From Vogesella indigofera (GTDB lineage: Bacteria > Pseudomonadota > Gammaproteobacteria > Burkholderiales > Chromobacteriaceae), in contig NZ_JAQQLA010000007.1 of assembly GCF_028548395.1 (NCBI RefSeq), forward strand, positions 124,001-188,000: a stretch of 64,000 bases of DNA, read 5' to 3'. The position numbers and the translations under genes are program-made. The notes beneath the pieces are model-generated. The model saw only the letters and a program-made list of their open reading frames with translations, was not told the DNA's origin and did no database searches. Of the stretch, positions 8,215 to 19,183 are shown piece after piece (position 1 is the first letter of the stretch; the number at the start of each line of letters is the position of its first letter).

Positions 8215-8820
8215 ATGAACCTGCCCCTCATCAACGACGCGCTGGCCATGCTGCGCCTGCAGTTCCAGCCGCTGGCGCACTACCAGTACCCGACCCGACA
8301 CCTGGCCATGGCCTTGCTGCTGCTGGGGGTGGTCGCCGCCGCCAGCGCACCGGCCGGCATGGGCGAACCGCTGAACGTGATCCTGTTCTTCACCGTCTAC
8401 GTCACGCTAGAGACCCTGCTCTACGGCCGCTTCATGCAGTGGTGGCTGCGCCGCGCCAGTGTCGCCGACATACCGTCGCTGACCGGTACCATCGTCGCCG
8501 CCAGCGCCATCCAGCTGCTGGACCCGCTCAGCAGCTGGCTGCCGGACGACGTCGCCAGCGTGGCCAGCATGACCATCGGCATGATCGGGCTGTGGCTACT
8601 GGTGTCGGCACTGGCGTTCGGCAGCGGCCTCACCAAGCTGCGCATCCTGCTGGGCACCCTGCTGTTCGCGCCGGTGGCGCTGTTCTTGTCTTTCGTACTG
8701 ATGAACGGAGCCACCGGCCTCGGCCTGGTGACGATGCCGGAAGAGCTGCAACGCGCGCTGCAGCAGGCGGAACAACAGGCCGACGCCAAGCCGGCCGCCG
8801 ACAGTGTGCCAGCGCAGTAA
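8215..8820 (+). CDS. Membrane protein of unknown function, about four helices
   Basis: This 201-residue protein has an N-terminal amphipathic segment and then about four hydrophobic helices (around residues 28-45, 55-75, 110-135 and 140-165). The C-terminus is a charged Gln/Ala-rich tail that could form a short coiled coil (EELQRALQQAEQQADAK). It starts 3 bases after the purU stop and is probably co-transcribed. It has the look of a Yip1-like integral membrane protein, but I do not recognise the family and assign no function. Confidence 0.7.
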   Translation: MNLPLINDALAMLRLQFQPLAHYQYPTRHLAMALLLLGVVAAASAPAGMGEPLNVILFFTVYVTLETLLYGRFMQWWLRRASVADIPSLTGTIVAASAIQLLDPLSSWLPDDVASVASMTIGMIGLWLLVSALAFGSGLTKLRILLGTLLFAPVALFLSFVLMNGATGLGLVTMPEELQRALQQAEQQADAKPAADSVPAQ

Positions 8821-8948
8821 GCGCCACCAACAAAACCCCGACCCTGCGTTGCGCCTCCTTGCCGTACTACTGGTACTGTCTGCGTCGGCGCGCCTGGGCT
8901 CAGGTGCGCTGCGAGGTCTTGTTAGCGACGCTAGACGCTAAACCTGGC

Positions 8949-9290
8949 TCACGGCTCTTCCTCGGCCGGAGCCAGCAGCGCGGCCGCCAATGCCGCGCGC
9001 ACCGCATCTGCCTGGAACGGTGCGGCAAAGCGGCAGTGAAATTCACCGTGCCGGTACAGCGCGAAGGCCGGCAGCTGGAACAGCTCGAAACGGTTGGCCA
9101 GTGCCTGCGCGCAGGCGACATCGACATAGAACAGCCGCACCGCGCCATCACCCAGCCATTGCGGCAACTGCCGGTACCAGCCGCGACAGGCGCCGCACGC
9201 TGGCTGGCCGAACATCACCAGCGCCGTGTCGCCGCTGGCCACCAGCGCGTGATCGAAGCCGAATTCGTCCAGCGCCTGCCAGCCCGTCAT
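8949..9290 (-). CDS. Thioredoxin-like protein
   Basis: This 113-residue protein has a thioredoxin-fold redox motif CGAC (FGQPACGACRGWYRQL) and the cis-Pro region FELFQLPAFALYRHGEF. It lacks a signal peptide and so is probably cytosolic. The CGAC dipeptide differs from the usual CGPC of thioredoxin. Its ATG overlaps the TGA of the upstream Nudix-like gene by one base (TGATG), indicating translational coupling. Substrate unknown; it may reduce a protein linked to the neighbouring gene. Confidence 0.8.
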   Translation of the reverse strand: MTGWQALDEFGFDHALVASGDTALVMFGQPACGACRGWYRQLPQWLGDGAVRLFYVDVACAQALANRFELFQLPAFALYRHGEFHCRFAAPFQADAVRAALAAALLAPAEEEP

Positions 9291-9766
9291 CACTCCACCT
9301 TGGCGATATAGCGGGCCAGCTTGAGCATGGCGCGCACCGCCTCGCTCTTGGCGCCCTCCTCGCCGCGCAGCTTGGCGTAGCGGCGCAGGATGGCGCGCGA
9401 CTCGATGTGGATGTCCATGTCGGCATCCGGCGATGTCACCAGCGTCAGGCGGCTGCCGCCCTCCTGCAGCCGCGGCAGGCCCTGCGCGATCACCAAGTAC
9501 ACCTTGTGCGCATTGTGCTGGGTGATGTGATCGAACAGGTAGAGCATGGAATTGATGCGCAAGCCGGTCTGATCGCGGATCTGGCGGATCAGCGCCTGCG
9601 AGCGCAGTTCGCCGCGTTGCGACACGCCGCCGGGCAGGCAAAAACGGCTGTTGGCCGAGGCCGTCATCAGCACGCCATCGGGCAACTCGATGATGGCGGT
9701 GGCGCGGCGCGGCAAGGTGGGGCACAAGCGGGTGTCACGCGGGTTCCGTTCCGAAACAATCTGCAT
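9290..9766 (-). CDS. Nudix-like domain protein with degenerate Nudix box
   Basis: The 158-residue protein follows the Nudix fold pattern (RATAIIELPDGVLMTA, then FCLPGGVSQRGELRSQALIR). However, the Nudix box is altered: where the family has RExxEExG it reads RQIRDQTG. The metal-binding glutamates are therefore Gln, Asp and Gln. The early Glu in GGVSQRGE is kept. Hydrolase activity on nucleoside diphosphate derivatives is thus doubtful, and a binding or regulatory role is possible. An alternative TTG start lies 15 bases upstream. It is coupled to the thioredoxin-like gene. The AT-rich stretch just upstream (9767-9850) probably holds the promoter. Confidence 0.75.
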   Translation of the reverse strand: MQIVSERNPRDTRLCPTLPRRATAIIELPDGVLMTASANSRFCLPGGVSQRGELRSQALIRQIRDQTGLRINSMLYLFDHITQHNAHKVYLVIAQGLPRLQEGGSRLTLVTSPDADMDIHIESRAILRRYAKLRGEEGAKSEAVRAMLKLARYIAKVE

Positions 9767-10031
9767 ATTTTTAAAATTCAATTCTCGAAAAATTCAACAA
9801 AACAATTAAAAATCAATACTTTCGCCGGCGTGGCGAGCAATCGGCAATTTTAAACAGCCACTTGGAATATCTGCAAACGCCGTATGCATGAAATGACAAA
9901 ATAAAAAAAGCCCGCGCCGGTCTGCCACACGGCAAACGACACGCCACGCCGGCCACCAACGGCCGCCACCCGCCGCCGCTGAAACGCGGCTGCTGTAGCG
10001 ACCGCCATTTCGGTACAATGCCGCTCTCCCG

Positions 10032-10048
10032 TTGCGGCCAACCTTTGC
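10032..10048 (-). repeat. GTTGGCCGCAA repeat, single intergenic copy
   Basis: The minus strand reads GCAAAGGTTGGCCGCAA here, 14 bases before the flavoprotein start codon, matching the window-wide consensus. No inverted partner is adjacent. Confidence 0.75.
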
Positions 10049-10061
10049 AGACGTTCCGACC

Positions 10062-11309
10062 ATGCCTGATTCCTCCCCTACCCGCCCGCGCGTTGCCATC
10101 ATCGGCGGCGGCCCGGCCGGCCTGATTGCCGCCGAGACCCTGCTCGCGCACGGCATCCATGTCGAGCTGTTCGACGCCATGCCCTCGGTCGGCCGCAAGT
10201 TCCTGCTCGCCGGCGTCGGTGGCATGAACATCACCCACAGCGAACCGCGCTCGCCGTTCCTGGCGCGCTACGGCCAGCGCGAGGCGGAACTGACCCCGAT
10301 CATCGACGCCTTTGACGCCACCGCGCTGCGCGACTGGGTGCACGTCCTCGGCATCGCCACCTTCGTCGGCAGCTCCGGCAAGGTGTTCCCCACCGAGATG
10401 AAGGCGGCACCGCTGCTGCGCGCGTGGCTGACGCGGCTGCGCGACGCCGGGCTGCACATCCACGTGCGCCACCGCTGGCTGGGTTGGGATGCCGACGGCG
10501 GGCTGCGCTTTGCCACCCCGCACGGCGAGTGCGTCCGGCACGCCGACGCGGTGTTGCTGGCGCTGGGCGGCGGCAGCTGGGCGAAACTGGGTTCAGACGG
10601 CAAGTGGCTACCGCTGCTGCAGGACAAGGGCGTGGCGGTGGCTGAGCTACTGCCGTCCAACTGCGGCTTCGACGCGCAGTGGAGCGCCCATTTCCAGGAA
10701 AAATTTGCCGGCAGCGCGCTGAAGAACGTCGCCATCACCTTCCGCGACGCCTGCGGCCAAGCTTTGACCCGCCGCGGTGAGTGCGTGGTATCCGCCCACG
10801 GCATCGAGGGCAATCTGGTGTACGCGTTCAGCGCCGCCATCCGCGACGAGATCAACGCCCACGGCAGCGCTACCCTCCTGCTCGACCTGGCACCGGACCG
10901 CGATCCGGCGCGGCTGCACGCCGAGCTGGAACGCGGCCGCGGTGCGGCGTCGCTGGCCAACCACCTGCGCAAGCAGTGCGGCATCGACGGCGTGCGCGCC
11001 GGTCTGCTGCGCGAGCTGCTGGACAAGGACAGCTTCAACGACATGGCGCGCCTCGCCGCTGCGATCAAGGCGCTGCCGCTGACGCTGCACGCGGCGCGGC
11101 CGCTGGACGAGGCGATCAGCAGCGCTGGCGGCGTCCGCTTCGACGCCGTCGACGCACAGCTGATGCTGCGTGCGCTGCCGGGCGTGTTTGTCGCCGGCGA
11201 GATGCTGGACTGGGAGGCGCCGACCGGCGGCTATCTGCTCACTGCCTGCTTCGCCAGCGGCCGCGCTGCCGCGCTGGGCATGCTGCAGTGGCTGGCGACG
11301 CCGCGCTGA
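10062..11309 (+). CDS. FAD/NAD(P)-dependent flavoprotein, TIGR03862/HI0933 family
   Basis: This 415-residue flavoprotein has the N-terminal dinucleotide-binding motif VAIIGGGPAGLIAAE and the family stretch SVGRKFLLAGVGGMNITHS (typical of HI0933/YhiN-like proteins). A late FAD-binding signature reads GVFVAGEMLDWEAPTGGYLLTAC (positions about 385-405). The family's physiological reaction is not established; the fold suggests a soluble oxidoreductase. The ATG at 10062 follows a repeat copy rather than a clear Shine-Dalgarno. Monocistronic, ending at a hairpin made of two inverted repeat copies. Confidence 0.88.
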   Translation: MPDSSPTRPRVAIIGGGPAGLIAAETLLAHGIHVELFDAMPSVGRKFLLAGVGGMNITHSEPRSPFLARYGQREAELTPIIDAFDATALRDWVHVLGIATFVGSSGKVFPTEMKAAPLLRAWLTRLRDAGLHIHVRHRWLGWDADGGLRFATPHGECVRHADAVLLALGGGSWAKLGSDGKWLPLLQDKGVAVAELLPSNCGFDAQWSAHFQEKFAGSALKNVAITFRDACGQALTRRGECVVSAHGIEGNLVYAFSAAIRDEINAHGSATLLLDLAPDRDPARLHAELERGRGAASLANHLRKQCGIDGVRAGLLRELLDKDSFNDMARLAAAIKALPLTLHAARPLDEAISSAGGVRFDAVDAQLMLRALPGVFVAGEMLDWEAPTGGYLLTACFASGRAAALGMLQWLATPR

Positions 11310-11349
11310 GCACGCATCACAGCAAGCACTTACGCGCCCCACAAAACAC

Positions 11350-11381
11350 TGCGGCCAACCTTGTCACCAAGGTTGGCCGCA
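11350..11381. repeat. Inverted pair of GTTGGCCGCA repeats forming a terminator-like hairpin
   Basis: TGCGGCCAACCTTG (11350-11363) and CAAGGTTGGCCGCA (11368-11381) form a perfect 14-bp stem with a 4-base loop. It lies between the convergent flavoprotein and metY genes, where a bidirectional terminator is expected. There is no T tract, so efficiency as an intrinsic terminator is uncertain. Confidence 0.8.
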
Positions 11382-11406
11382 GCGTCATTCAGCCCGCCTT
11401 ACGCGC

Positions 11407-12681
11407 TCAGGCAGCCGCCTGCAGTGCCTGGCGGATGTCGGCGAGGATGTCGTCGACGTGCTCGATGCCGATCGACAGCCGGATCATCTCCGGGCGCACG
11501 CCGGCCTTGAGCTGCTCGTCCGGCGACAGCTGGCGGTGGGTGGTGGAGGCCGGGTGGCAGGCCAGCGACTTGGCGTCACCGATATTGACCAGCCGCGTCA
11601 CCAGCTGCAGCGCGTCAATGAAGCGGCCGCCGGCCGCTACGCCGCCCTTGATGCCGAACGACAGGATGCCGGAGGCGCGGCCGCCCATGTATTTGTCCAC
11701 CAGCGGCTTTTGCGGATGCTCGGCGCGGCCGGCGTACTCCACCCACGCCACCGCCGGATGCGCAGCCAGCGCGTTGGCCACCGCCAGCGTGTTGTCGCAG
11801 ATGCGGTCCATGCGCAGCGCCAGCGTCTCGATGCCGAGCAGGATCTGGTGCGCGTTGAACGGCGAGATGGCGGCGCCCATATTGCGCAGCGGCACCACGC
11901 GGGCACGGGCGATGTAGGCGGCCGCGCCGAGCACCTCCACGTAGTTGACGCCGTGGTAGCTGACGTCCGGCGTGTTCAGGCGCACGAAGCGCTCTGCGTG
12001 CTCGCCCCACGGGAACTTGCCGGAGTCGACGATGATGCCGCCGATGCTGCCGCCGTGGCCGCCGAGGTATTTGGTCAGGCTGTGCACCACGATGTCGGCG
12101 CCGTGCTCGAACGGGCGGCACAGGTAGGGCGACGGCACGGTGTTGTCGACGATCAGCGGCAGGCCGTGGCGGTGCGCCTCGGCGGCAAAGGCGCCGAAAT
12201 CGACCACATTGCCCAGCGGGTTGCCGATCGACTCGCAGAACACCGCCTTGGTGCGCGCGTCAACGTTGGCCGCAATGTCCTGCGGTCGGGCCGGGTCGAT
12301 GAAGCGCACGGTGATGCCCAGCTGCGGGAAGGTGTGCGCGAACAGGTTGTAGGTGCCGCCGTACAGGGTGCTGGTGGCGATGATGTTGTCGCCGGCTTCC
12401 GCAATGGTCTGGATCGCGTAGCTGATCGCCGCCATGCCGGAGGCCACCGCCAGCGCGCCGATGCCGCCTTCCAGCGCCGCCACGCGTTTTTCCAGCACGT
12501 CGGTGGTCGGGTTCATGATGCGGGTGTAGATATTGCCCTGCACCTTGAGATCGAACAGGTCGGCACCGTGCTGGGTACTGTCGAAGGCGTAGCTGGTGGT
12601 CTGGTACAGCGGCACCGCCACCGCCTTGGTGGTCGGGTCCGGGCTGTAGCCGGCGTGTACGGCGAGGGTTTCCAGTTTCAT
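11407..12681 (-). CDS. metY: O-acetylhomoserine sulfhydrylase (aminocarboxypropyltransferase)
   Basis: MetY makes homocysteine from O-acetylhomoserine and sulfide with PLP, giving direct sulfur incorporation into methionine. The 424-residue protein belongs to the Cys/Met metabolism PLP family: opening ETLAVHAGYSPDPTTKAVAVPLYQTTSY, YTRIMNPT, and the Schiff-base Lys in VVHSLTKYLGGHGG. MetY-specific length (about 425-430, against about 385 for MetB/MetC) comes from the characteristic insertions. A GATAGAGAGC leader precedes the ATG. The repeat occurs in the coding sequence at 12262-12275. Its converging neighbour is the flavoprotein gene. Confidence 0.94.
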   Translation of the reverse strand: MKLETLAVHAGYSPDPTTKAVAVPLYQTTSYAFDSTQHGADLFDLKVQGNIYTRIMNPTTDVLEKRVAALEGGIGALAVASGMAAISYAIQTIAEAGDNIIATSTLYGGTYNLFAHTFPQLGITVRFIDPARPQDIAANVDARTKAVFCESIGNPLGNVVDFGAFAAEAHRHGLPLIVDNTVPSPYLCRPFEHGADIVVHSLTKYLGGHGGSIGGIIVDSGKFPWGEHAERFVRLNTPDVSYHGVNYVEVLGAAAYIARARVVPLRNMGAAISPFNAHQILLGIETLALRMDRICDNTLAVANALAAHPAVAWVEYAGRAEHPQKPLVDKYMGGRASGILSFGIKGGVAAGGRFIDALQLVTRLVNIGDAKSLACHPASTTHRQLSPDEQLKAGVRPEMIRLSIGIEHVDDILADIRQALQAAA

Positions 12682-12777
12682 TGCTCTCTATCCTGTGGTT
12701 ATGGTTGCGAAACCTTTTAACTTTATCGTCATTTTTTGTTGCCGCAAAGCGGCATTGCCGATAAGCAATGCAGCAAA

Positions 12778-12807
12778 ACAAAACCCCGCACCAGGCGGGG
12801 TTGTTTA
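12778..12807 (-). terminator. Rho-independent terminator of the CNNM/CorC-type gene
   Basis: AACCCCGC (12782-12789) pairs with GCGGGGTT (12795-12802), with A/T-rich flanks. It sits directly after the stop codon of the upstream minus-strand gene. Confidence 0.8.
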
Positions 12808-12814
12808 CGACAGG

Positions 12815-14119
12815 TCACGCTTCCGGCGTGACTTCCGGCGGCGGCGCCGTCACCAGCAGCTTGTCGACACGGGTGCGGTCCATGTCCACCACTTCGAAGG
12901 TGAAACCGCCCCACTCCACGCGGTCGGCGGTCGCCGGCACGCGGCCGAGCATGAAGATGACGAAGCCGGCCACGGTCTGGAAATCGCCGGTTTCCTCGCC
13001 CTCGATCATGTCGAGATCGAAGTGTTCCTTGAAATCGTCCAGTGACATCATGCCGTCCACCAGCCAGCTGCCGTCGTCGCGCTGCACGATCTCCTCGTCG
13101 CTGTCGGAGGCCTCGGTCGGCAGGTCGCCGACAATCGCCTCCATCACGTCGTTGATGCTGACCAGGCCCTCGATCTCGCCGTACTCGTCGACCACCAGCG
13201 CGGTGTGGTTGCGGGTGCGCTTGAACTGCTCCAGCAGCTGCATCGGGCTGATCGCCTCCGGTACGTACAGCGGCGGGCGCACCAGTTCGGTCAGCGTCAC
13301 CGACTTGTCATCCAGCAGGCGGTGCAGCAGGTCCTTGGCCTGGATCATGCCCAGCACGTTCTCGAAGCCACCCTTGCACACCGGGTAGCGGGTGAACACG
13401 CTCTGCTTGATGATGCGCAGGTTGTCTTCCAGCGGGTCGTCGATATCCAGCGCGATGATGTCCTTGCGCTGGGTCATGATGGAGACCACCTTCTTTTCGT
13501 CGAGGCTGAAGATGTTTTCCACCAGCTCCTGCTCGGCACGTTCAAAGATGCCCTCTTCCGCGCCCTGCTCCATCAGCACCTTGATTTCTTCCTCGGTGAT
13601 CGACGGCTCTTTCGGCTTCTTGATGCCCAGCACGCGCAGCACCGTCTCGGTGGACAGGCTGAGGAAACGCACCAGCGGCCGCGTCGCCCTGGCCAGCAGC
13701 AGCATCGGTGGCGCCAGCACCGTGGCCAGCACCTCCGGGTTCTGCATGCCGATGCGCTTGGGCACCAGCTCGCCGATGATCAGCGAGAAATAGGTAATCA
13801 GCAGCACGGTGATGCCCAGCGCCAGCGGGCGGGCAATGTCGGCCAGCAGCGGCACGCTGGCGAAATAGGGAATCAGGCGGTCGGCGATGGCGGCCTCGCC
13901 GAAGGCACCGGACAGGATGCCGATCAGGGTAATGCCGATCTGGATGGTGGACAGGAAGCGGGTCGGCTCGTCGGCCAGCTTGAGCGCGGCAATGGCGCCG
14001 CGGTGTCCTTCTTCTGCCCACTGCTGCAGGCGTACTTTGCGCGAGGAGACGATGGCAATTTCCGCCATCGCAAAAATGCCGTTCAGGAAGAACAGCACGA
14101 AAATTATGAATATGTCCAT
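12815..14119 (-). CDS. CNNM/CorC-HlyC family transporter (hemolysin family protein)
   Basis: This 434-residue inner-membrane protein has an N-terminal DUF21/CNNM membrane domain with about four helices (FIIFVLFFLNGIFAMAEIAI; LGITVLLITYFSLIIGELVPKR). A pair of CBS domains follows (about 215-335: TRYPVCKGGFENVLGMI, ALVVDEYGEIEGLVSINDVM) and a C-terminal CorC_HlyC domain ends the protein. Family members are linked to Mg/Co efflux or ion homeostasis; the hemolysin name is historical. Length and domain order are canonical. It appears monocistronic. Confidence 0.9.
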   Translation of the reverse strand: MDIFIIFVLFFLNGIFAMAEIAIVSSRKVRLQQWAEEGHRGAIAALKLADEPTRFLSTIQIGITLIGILSGAFGEAAIADRLIPYFASVPLLADIARPLALGITVLLITYFSLIIGELVPKRIGMQNPEVLATVLAPPMLLLARATRPLVRFLSLSTETVLRVLGIKKPKEPSITEEEIKVLMEQGAEEGIFERAEQELVENIFSLDEKKVVSIMTQRKDIIALDIDDPLEDNLRIIKQSVFTRYPVCKGGFENVLGMIQAKDLLHRLLDDKSVTLTELVRPPLYVPEAISPMQLLEQFKRTRNHTALVVDEYGEIEGLVSINDVMEAIVGDLPTEASDSDEEIVQRDDGSWLVDGMMSLDDFKEHFDLDMIEGEETGDFQTVAGFVIFMLGRVPATADRVEWGGFTFEVVDMDRTRVDKLLVTAPPPEVTPEA

Positions 14120-14251
14120 CGGACTGTGGGGTCACCCCGGAAACAAGGAAGCCCCGATTCTACATCAGGGCGCGCCGGATTCAACTTTTTCACGGCCGGC
14201 CGGGTGTGACGGCGAACGCCCTGCCCCCGACCGGGGTGACCGCTCAGGCGT

Positions 14252-15187
14252 TCAGCCGCGCACCAGACGCCAGCCGCGCTGCCCCGCCGTCACCAGCAAC
14301 AGCGTCAGCGCCCCGGCGACGATGCCGGTCAGCGCGTCCAGCACCGTCGGTGTCAGCAGCGCCAATGTTCGCCCTACCAGCGGCAGGTTGCCGGCGATGG
14401 CCGTGGTCTGCTCGATGGCGTGGTGCAGGAAGGACAGGCCGTGGGTGAGGATGCCGCCGCCGACCATGAACATCGCGGCGGTGCCGACGATGGCCAGCGT
14501 CTTCATCAGATAGGGTGCGGCGTTGAGCATCAGCGCGCCCAGCCATTGCAGCGCGACGCTGTCCTTGCCACTGAGGTGCAAGCCGCCGTCGTCGAGCTTG
14601 ACGATGCCGGCCACCAGGCCGTAGACGCCGACGGTCATGATCAGCGAGATGCCGGACAGCACCGTCAGCTGCGACAGGAACGGCGCCGCCGCCACCGTGC
14701 CCAGCGTGATGGCGATGATCTCCGCCGACAGGATAAAGTCGGTGCGGATCGCACCCTTGATCTTGTCACGCTCGAACGCCAGCATGTCGGTGGCCGGGTC
14801 GCTCAGCGCCGCAGTCAGTGCCTGGTGGTGCGCCTCGTCTTCCGCCGCGCTGTGCAGCAGCGGGTGCGCCAGTTTCTCGAAGCCCTCGAAGCAGAGGTAG
14901 GCACCGCCCAGCATCAGCAGCGGCGTGATCAGCCACGGCGCCACCACGCTGATCAGCAGCGCCGCCGGCACCAGGATCAGCTTGTTGCGCAGCGAGCCCA
15001 TCGCCACCGCCCACACCACCGGCAGTTCGCGCTCGGCGTGGACGCCGGCCACCTGTTGCGCGTTGAGCGCCAGATCGTCGCCCAGCACGCCGGCGGTCTT
15101 TTTGGCGGCGACCTTGGTCATCACCGCCACGTCGTCGAGCACGGTGGCGATATCGTCAATCAGGGTTAACAGGCTTGCTCCTGCCAT
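14252..15187 (-). CDS. DUF808 (YedI) family membrane protein
   Basis: The 311-residue protein opens with the highly conserved DUF808 start [20 protein letters not shown] and the following [20 protein letters not shown]. Several membrane helices come next (around residues 70-105, 160-210, 220-255 and 270-300). The same family includes E. coli YedI; its function is not established. It sits alone between the CNNM-type gene and a divergent small lipoprotein gene. Confidence 0.88.
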   Translation of the reverse strand: MAGASLLTLIDDIATVLDDVAVMTKVAAKKTAGVLGDDLALNAQQVAGVHAERELPVVWAVAMGSLRNKLILVPAALLISVVAPWLITPLLMLGGAYLCFEGFEKLAHPLLHSAAEDEAHHQALTAALSDPATDMLAFERDKIKGAIRTDFILSAEIIAITLGTVAAAPFLSQLTVLSGISLIMTVGVYGLVAGIVKLDDGGLHLSGKDSVALQWLGALMLNAAPYLMKTLAIVGTAAMFMVGGGILTHGLSFLHHAIEQTTAIAGNLPLVGRTLALLTPTVLDALTGIVAGALTLLLVTAGQRGWRLVRG

Positions 15188-15367
15188 CGTCGGCTCCTGC
15201 CGCCTCGCACAGGCGGGCGGTCGTCAGTAAATGGGGGAAAATCGGCAGGCATGGTAGCAGTTTTCCGTGACCGGCCCCATCACCAATCTGCGCGCCGGCG
15301 CGTCGAAACGTGGTCAGCCACGGCACCAGGCCCTACACTGGCGGCTGTCATTCAACGGAATCCGATC

Positions 15368-15610
15368 ATGTTCTTGCGTTCCCTGCTACTGGCCAGCCTG
15401 CTGCCGGCCCTCACTGCCTGTTCGGTACTGACGGTCGCCGATGCCGCGGTCACCGTGGTGGCCACCACCGTCAAGGTCGGCGCCACCGTGGTCGGTGCCG
15501 CGGTCGATGTCACCGCCGCCGGCGTGCGCGCCGCCACCAAGGACGATGCGCCAGCACCGGCCAAAGCGGCAAGCGATGCCACCTGCCCGACAGCGGGGCC
15601 GTGCCCGTAA
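15368..15610 (+). CDS. Small lipoprotein, NF038104-like
   Basis: This 80-residue protein has a lipoprotein signal with the lipobox LTAC (MFLRSLLLASLLPALTAC). After it comes a Val/Ala/Thr-rich low-complexity helix-like segment with GATVVGAAV-type repeats and a Cys-containing tail (CPTAGPC). Similar short NF038104-type lipoproteins occur in betaproteobacteria. No function is assigned. I chose the ATG at 15368, which gives a proper signal, over an upstream in-frame start. A strong terminator follows. Confidence 0.7.
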   Translation: MFLRSLLLASLLPALTACSVLTVADAAVTVVATTVKVGATVVGAAVDVTAAGVRAATKDDAPAPAKAASDATCPTAGPCP

Positions 15611-15640
15611 ACCACTCCTCCGCTGCGCCGCTGCCATGAA

Positions 15641-15668
15641 AAAACCCCGCCGTCTCCGGCGGGGTTTT
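15641..15668. terminator. Bidirectional Rho-independent terminator
   Basis: AAAACCCCGCC (15641-15651) and GGCGGGGTTTT (15658-15668) form a perfect 11-bp stem with a 6-base loop. It serves the small lipoprotein gene and the convergent gcv operon. Confidence 0.88.
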
Positions 15669-15683
15669 GCTTGCGTGACGGCC

Positions 15684-15698
15684 AGGGTTGGCCGCAGG
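15684..15698 (+). repeat. GTTGGCCGCA repeat, single intergenic copy
   Basis: AGGGTTGGCCGCAGG lies between the terminator and the end of gcvP. It is one base off consensus on the left flank. Confidence 0.6.
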
Positions 15699-15720
15699 CG
15701 CGCGCTTACCGGTACTCTGC

Positions 15721-18576
<2,856 letters not shown>

Positions 18577-18600
18577 GTCTTCGATTCCGTTTGCTGAATA

Positions 18601-18675
18601 AGCCACGAAACACACGGAAGGACACGGGGCAAGCAGGCTGCCGCTGGGGCGTGTGTTTCCGTGTGGTCCGTGGCT
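18601..18675. repeat. Long inverted repeat between gcvH and gcvP
   Basis: Bases 18601-18619 and 18657-18675 are 19-base arms that pair with two mismatches around a 37-base loop. The motif of CACACGG/CCGTGT units resembles an interspersed intergenic repeat I recall from several proteobacterial genomes, but I cannot confirm other copies here. It lies in the 144-base gap immediately upstream of gcvP. Confidence 0.6.
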
Positions 18676-18686
18676 AAAAAACAAAA

Positions 18687-18714
18687 AGCCCTACTGTCTG
18701 ACGACAGCAGGGCT
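18687..18714 (-). terminator. Intra-operon terminator or attenuator after gcvH
   Basis: AGCCCTACTGTC and GACAGCAGGGCT pair (11 of 12) around a 4-base loop, and the minus-strand transcript continues into a T-rich run. It is located 6 bases past the gcvH stop, so a share of riboswitch-started transcripts probably stops before gcvP. Confidence 0.75.
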
Positions 18715-18720
18715 CGTTCA

Positions 18721-19107
18721 TCAGGCGCCGATTTCGGCAGCGTAAGTCGCTGCGTCCAGCAGGCCGTCCAGATCAGCGGCGTTGGCCGGCTTGATCTTGA
18801 AGAACCAGCCAGCGGCGTACGGCTCGCTGTTGGCCAGCTCCGGGTTGGCTTCCAGTTCGGCGTTCACCTCCAGGATTTCACCGGCGATCGGCGCGTACAC
18901 GTCGGAAGCGGCCTTCACCGACTCCACCACACCGGCTTGCTCGTCGGCGGCCAGGTTGGCGCCAACGGCTGGCAGCTCGACAAATACGATGTCGCCCAGC
19001 AGCTCTTGCGCGTGCTCGGTGATGCCTACGGTCACGGAGCCGTCGGCTTCCAGGCGCAGCCATTCGTGGCTGGATACGTATTTCAGTTCGGCAGGAATGT
19101 TGCTCAT
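18721..19107 (-). CDS. gcvH: Glycine cleavage system H protein
   Basis: GcvH carries the lipoyl arm that shuttles aminomethyl from P to T protein. The 128-residue sequence has [34 protein letters not shown] and the lipoylation Lys in [14 protein letters not shown]. It ends with [12 protein letters not shown]. The ATG at 19105-19107 matches the family start (SNIP..LKY). It is second in the operon, 76 bases after gcvT. Confidence 0.96.
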   Translation of the reverse strand: MSNIPAELKYVSSHEWLRLEADGSVTVGITEHAQELLGDIVFVELPAVGANLAADEQAGVVESVKAASDVYAPIAGEILEVNAELEANPELANSEPYAAGWFFKIKPANAADLDGLLDAATYAAEIGA

Positions 19108-19183
19108 GGTTTCTCTCCAGAAAAATGCGTTGTCATGGTGTGGATCGGGACTGCCTCGGCTCGCCCCGTCGTTATACACCAGC

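Noticed and set aside
8821..8948. Intergenic stretch with GTACTACTGGTAC and a TTAGCG/CGCTAA inverted repeat, resembling an interspersed element
   Set aside because: Only one copy is visible in this window, and the pairing is short; a genome-wide search would be needed to call it a repeat family.
9767..10031. AT-rich stretch with possible small ORFs between the Nudix-like gene and the flavoprotein
   Set aside because: No frame has a plausible start with Shine-Dalgarno or conserved composition; probably promoter DNA only.
12261..12276. Repeat copies inside metY, gcvP, miaA and others as separate regulatory sites
   Set aside because: They lie in coding sequence in variable frames without a common position relative to starts, so they fit an uptake-type repeat rather than an operator.
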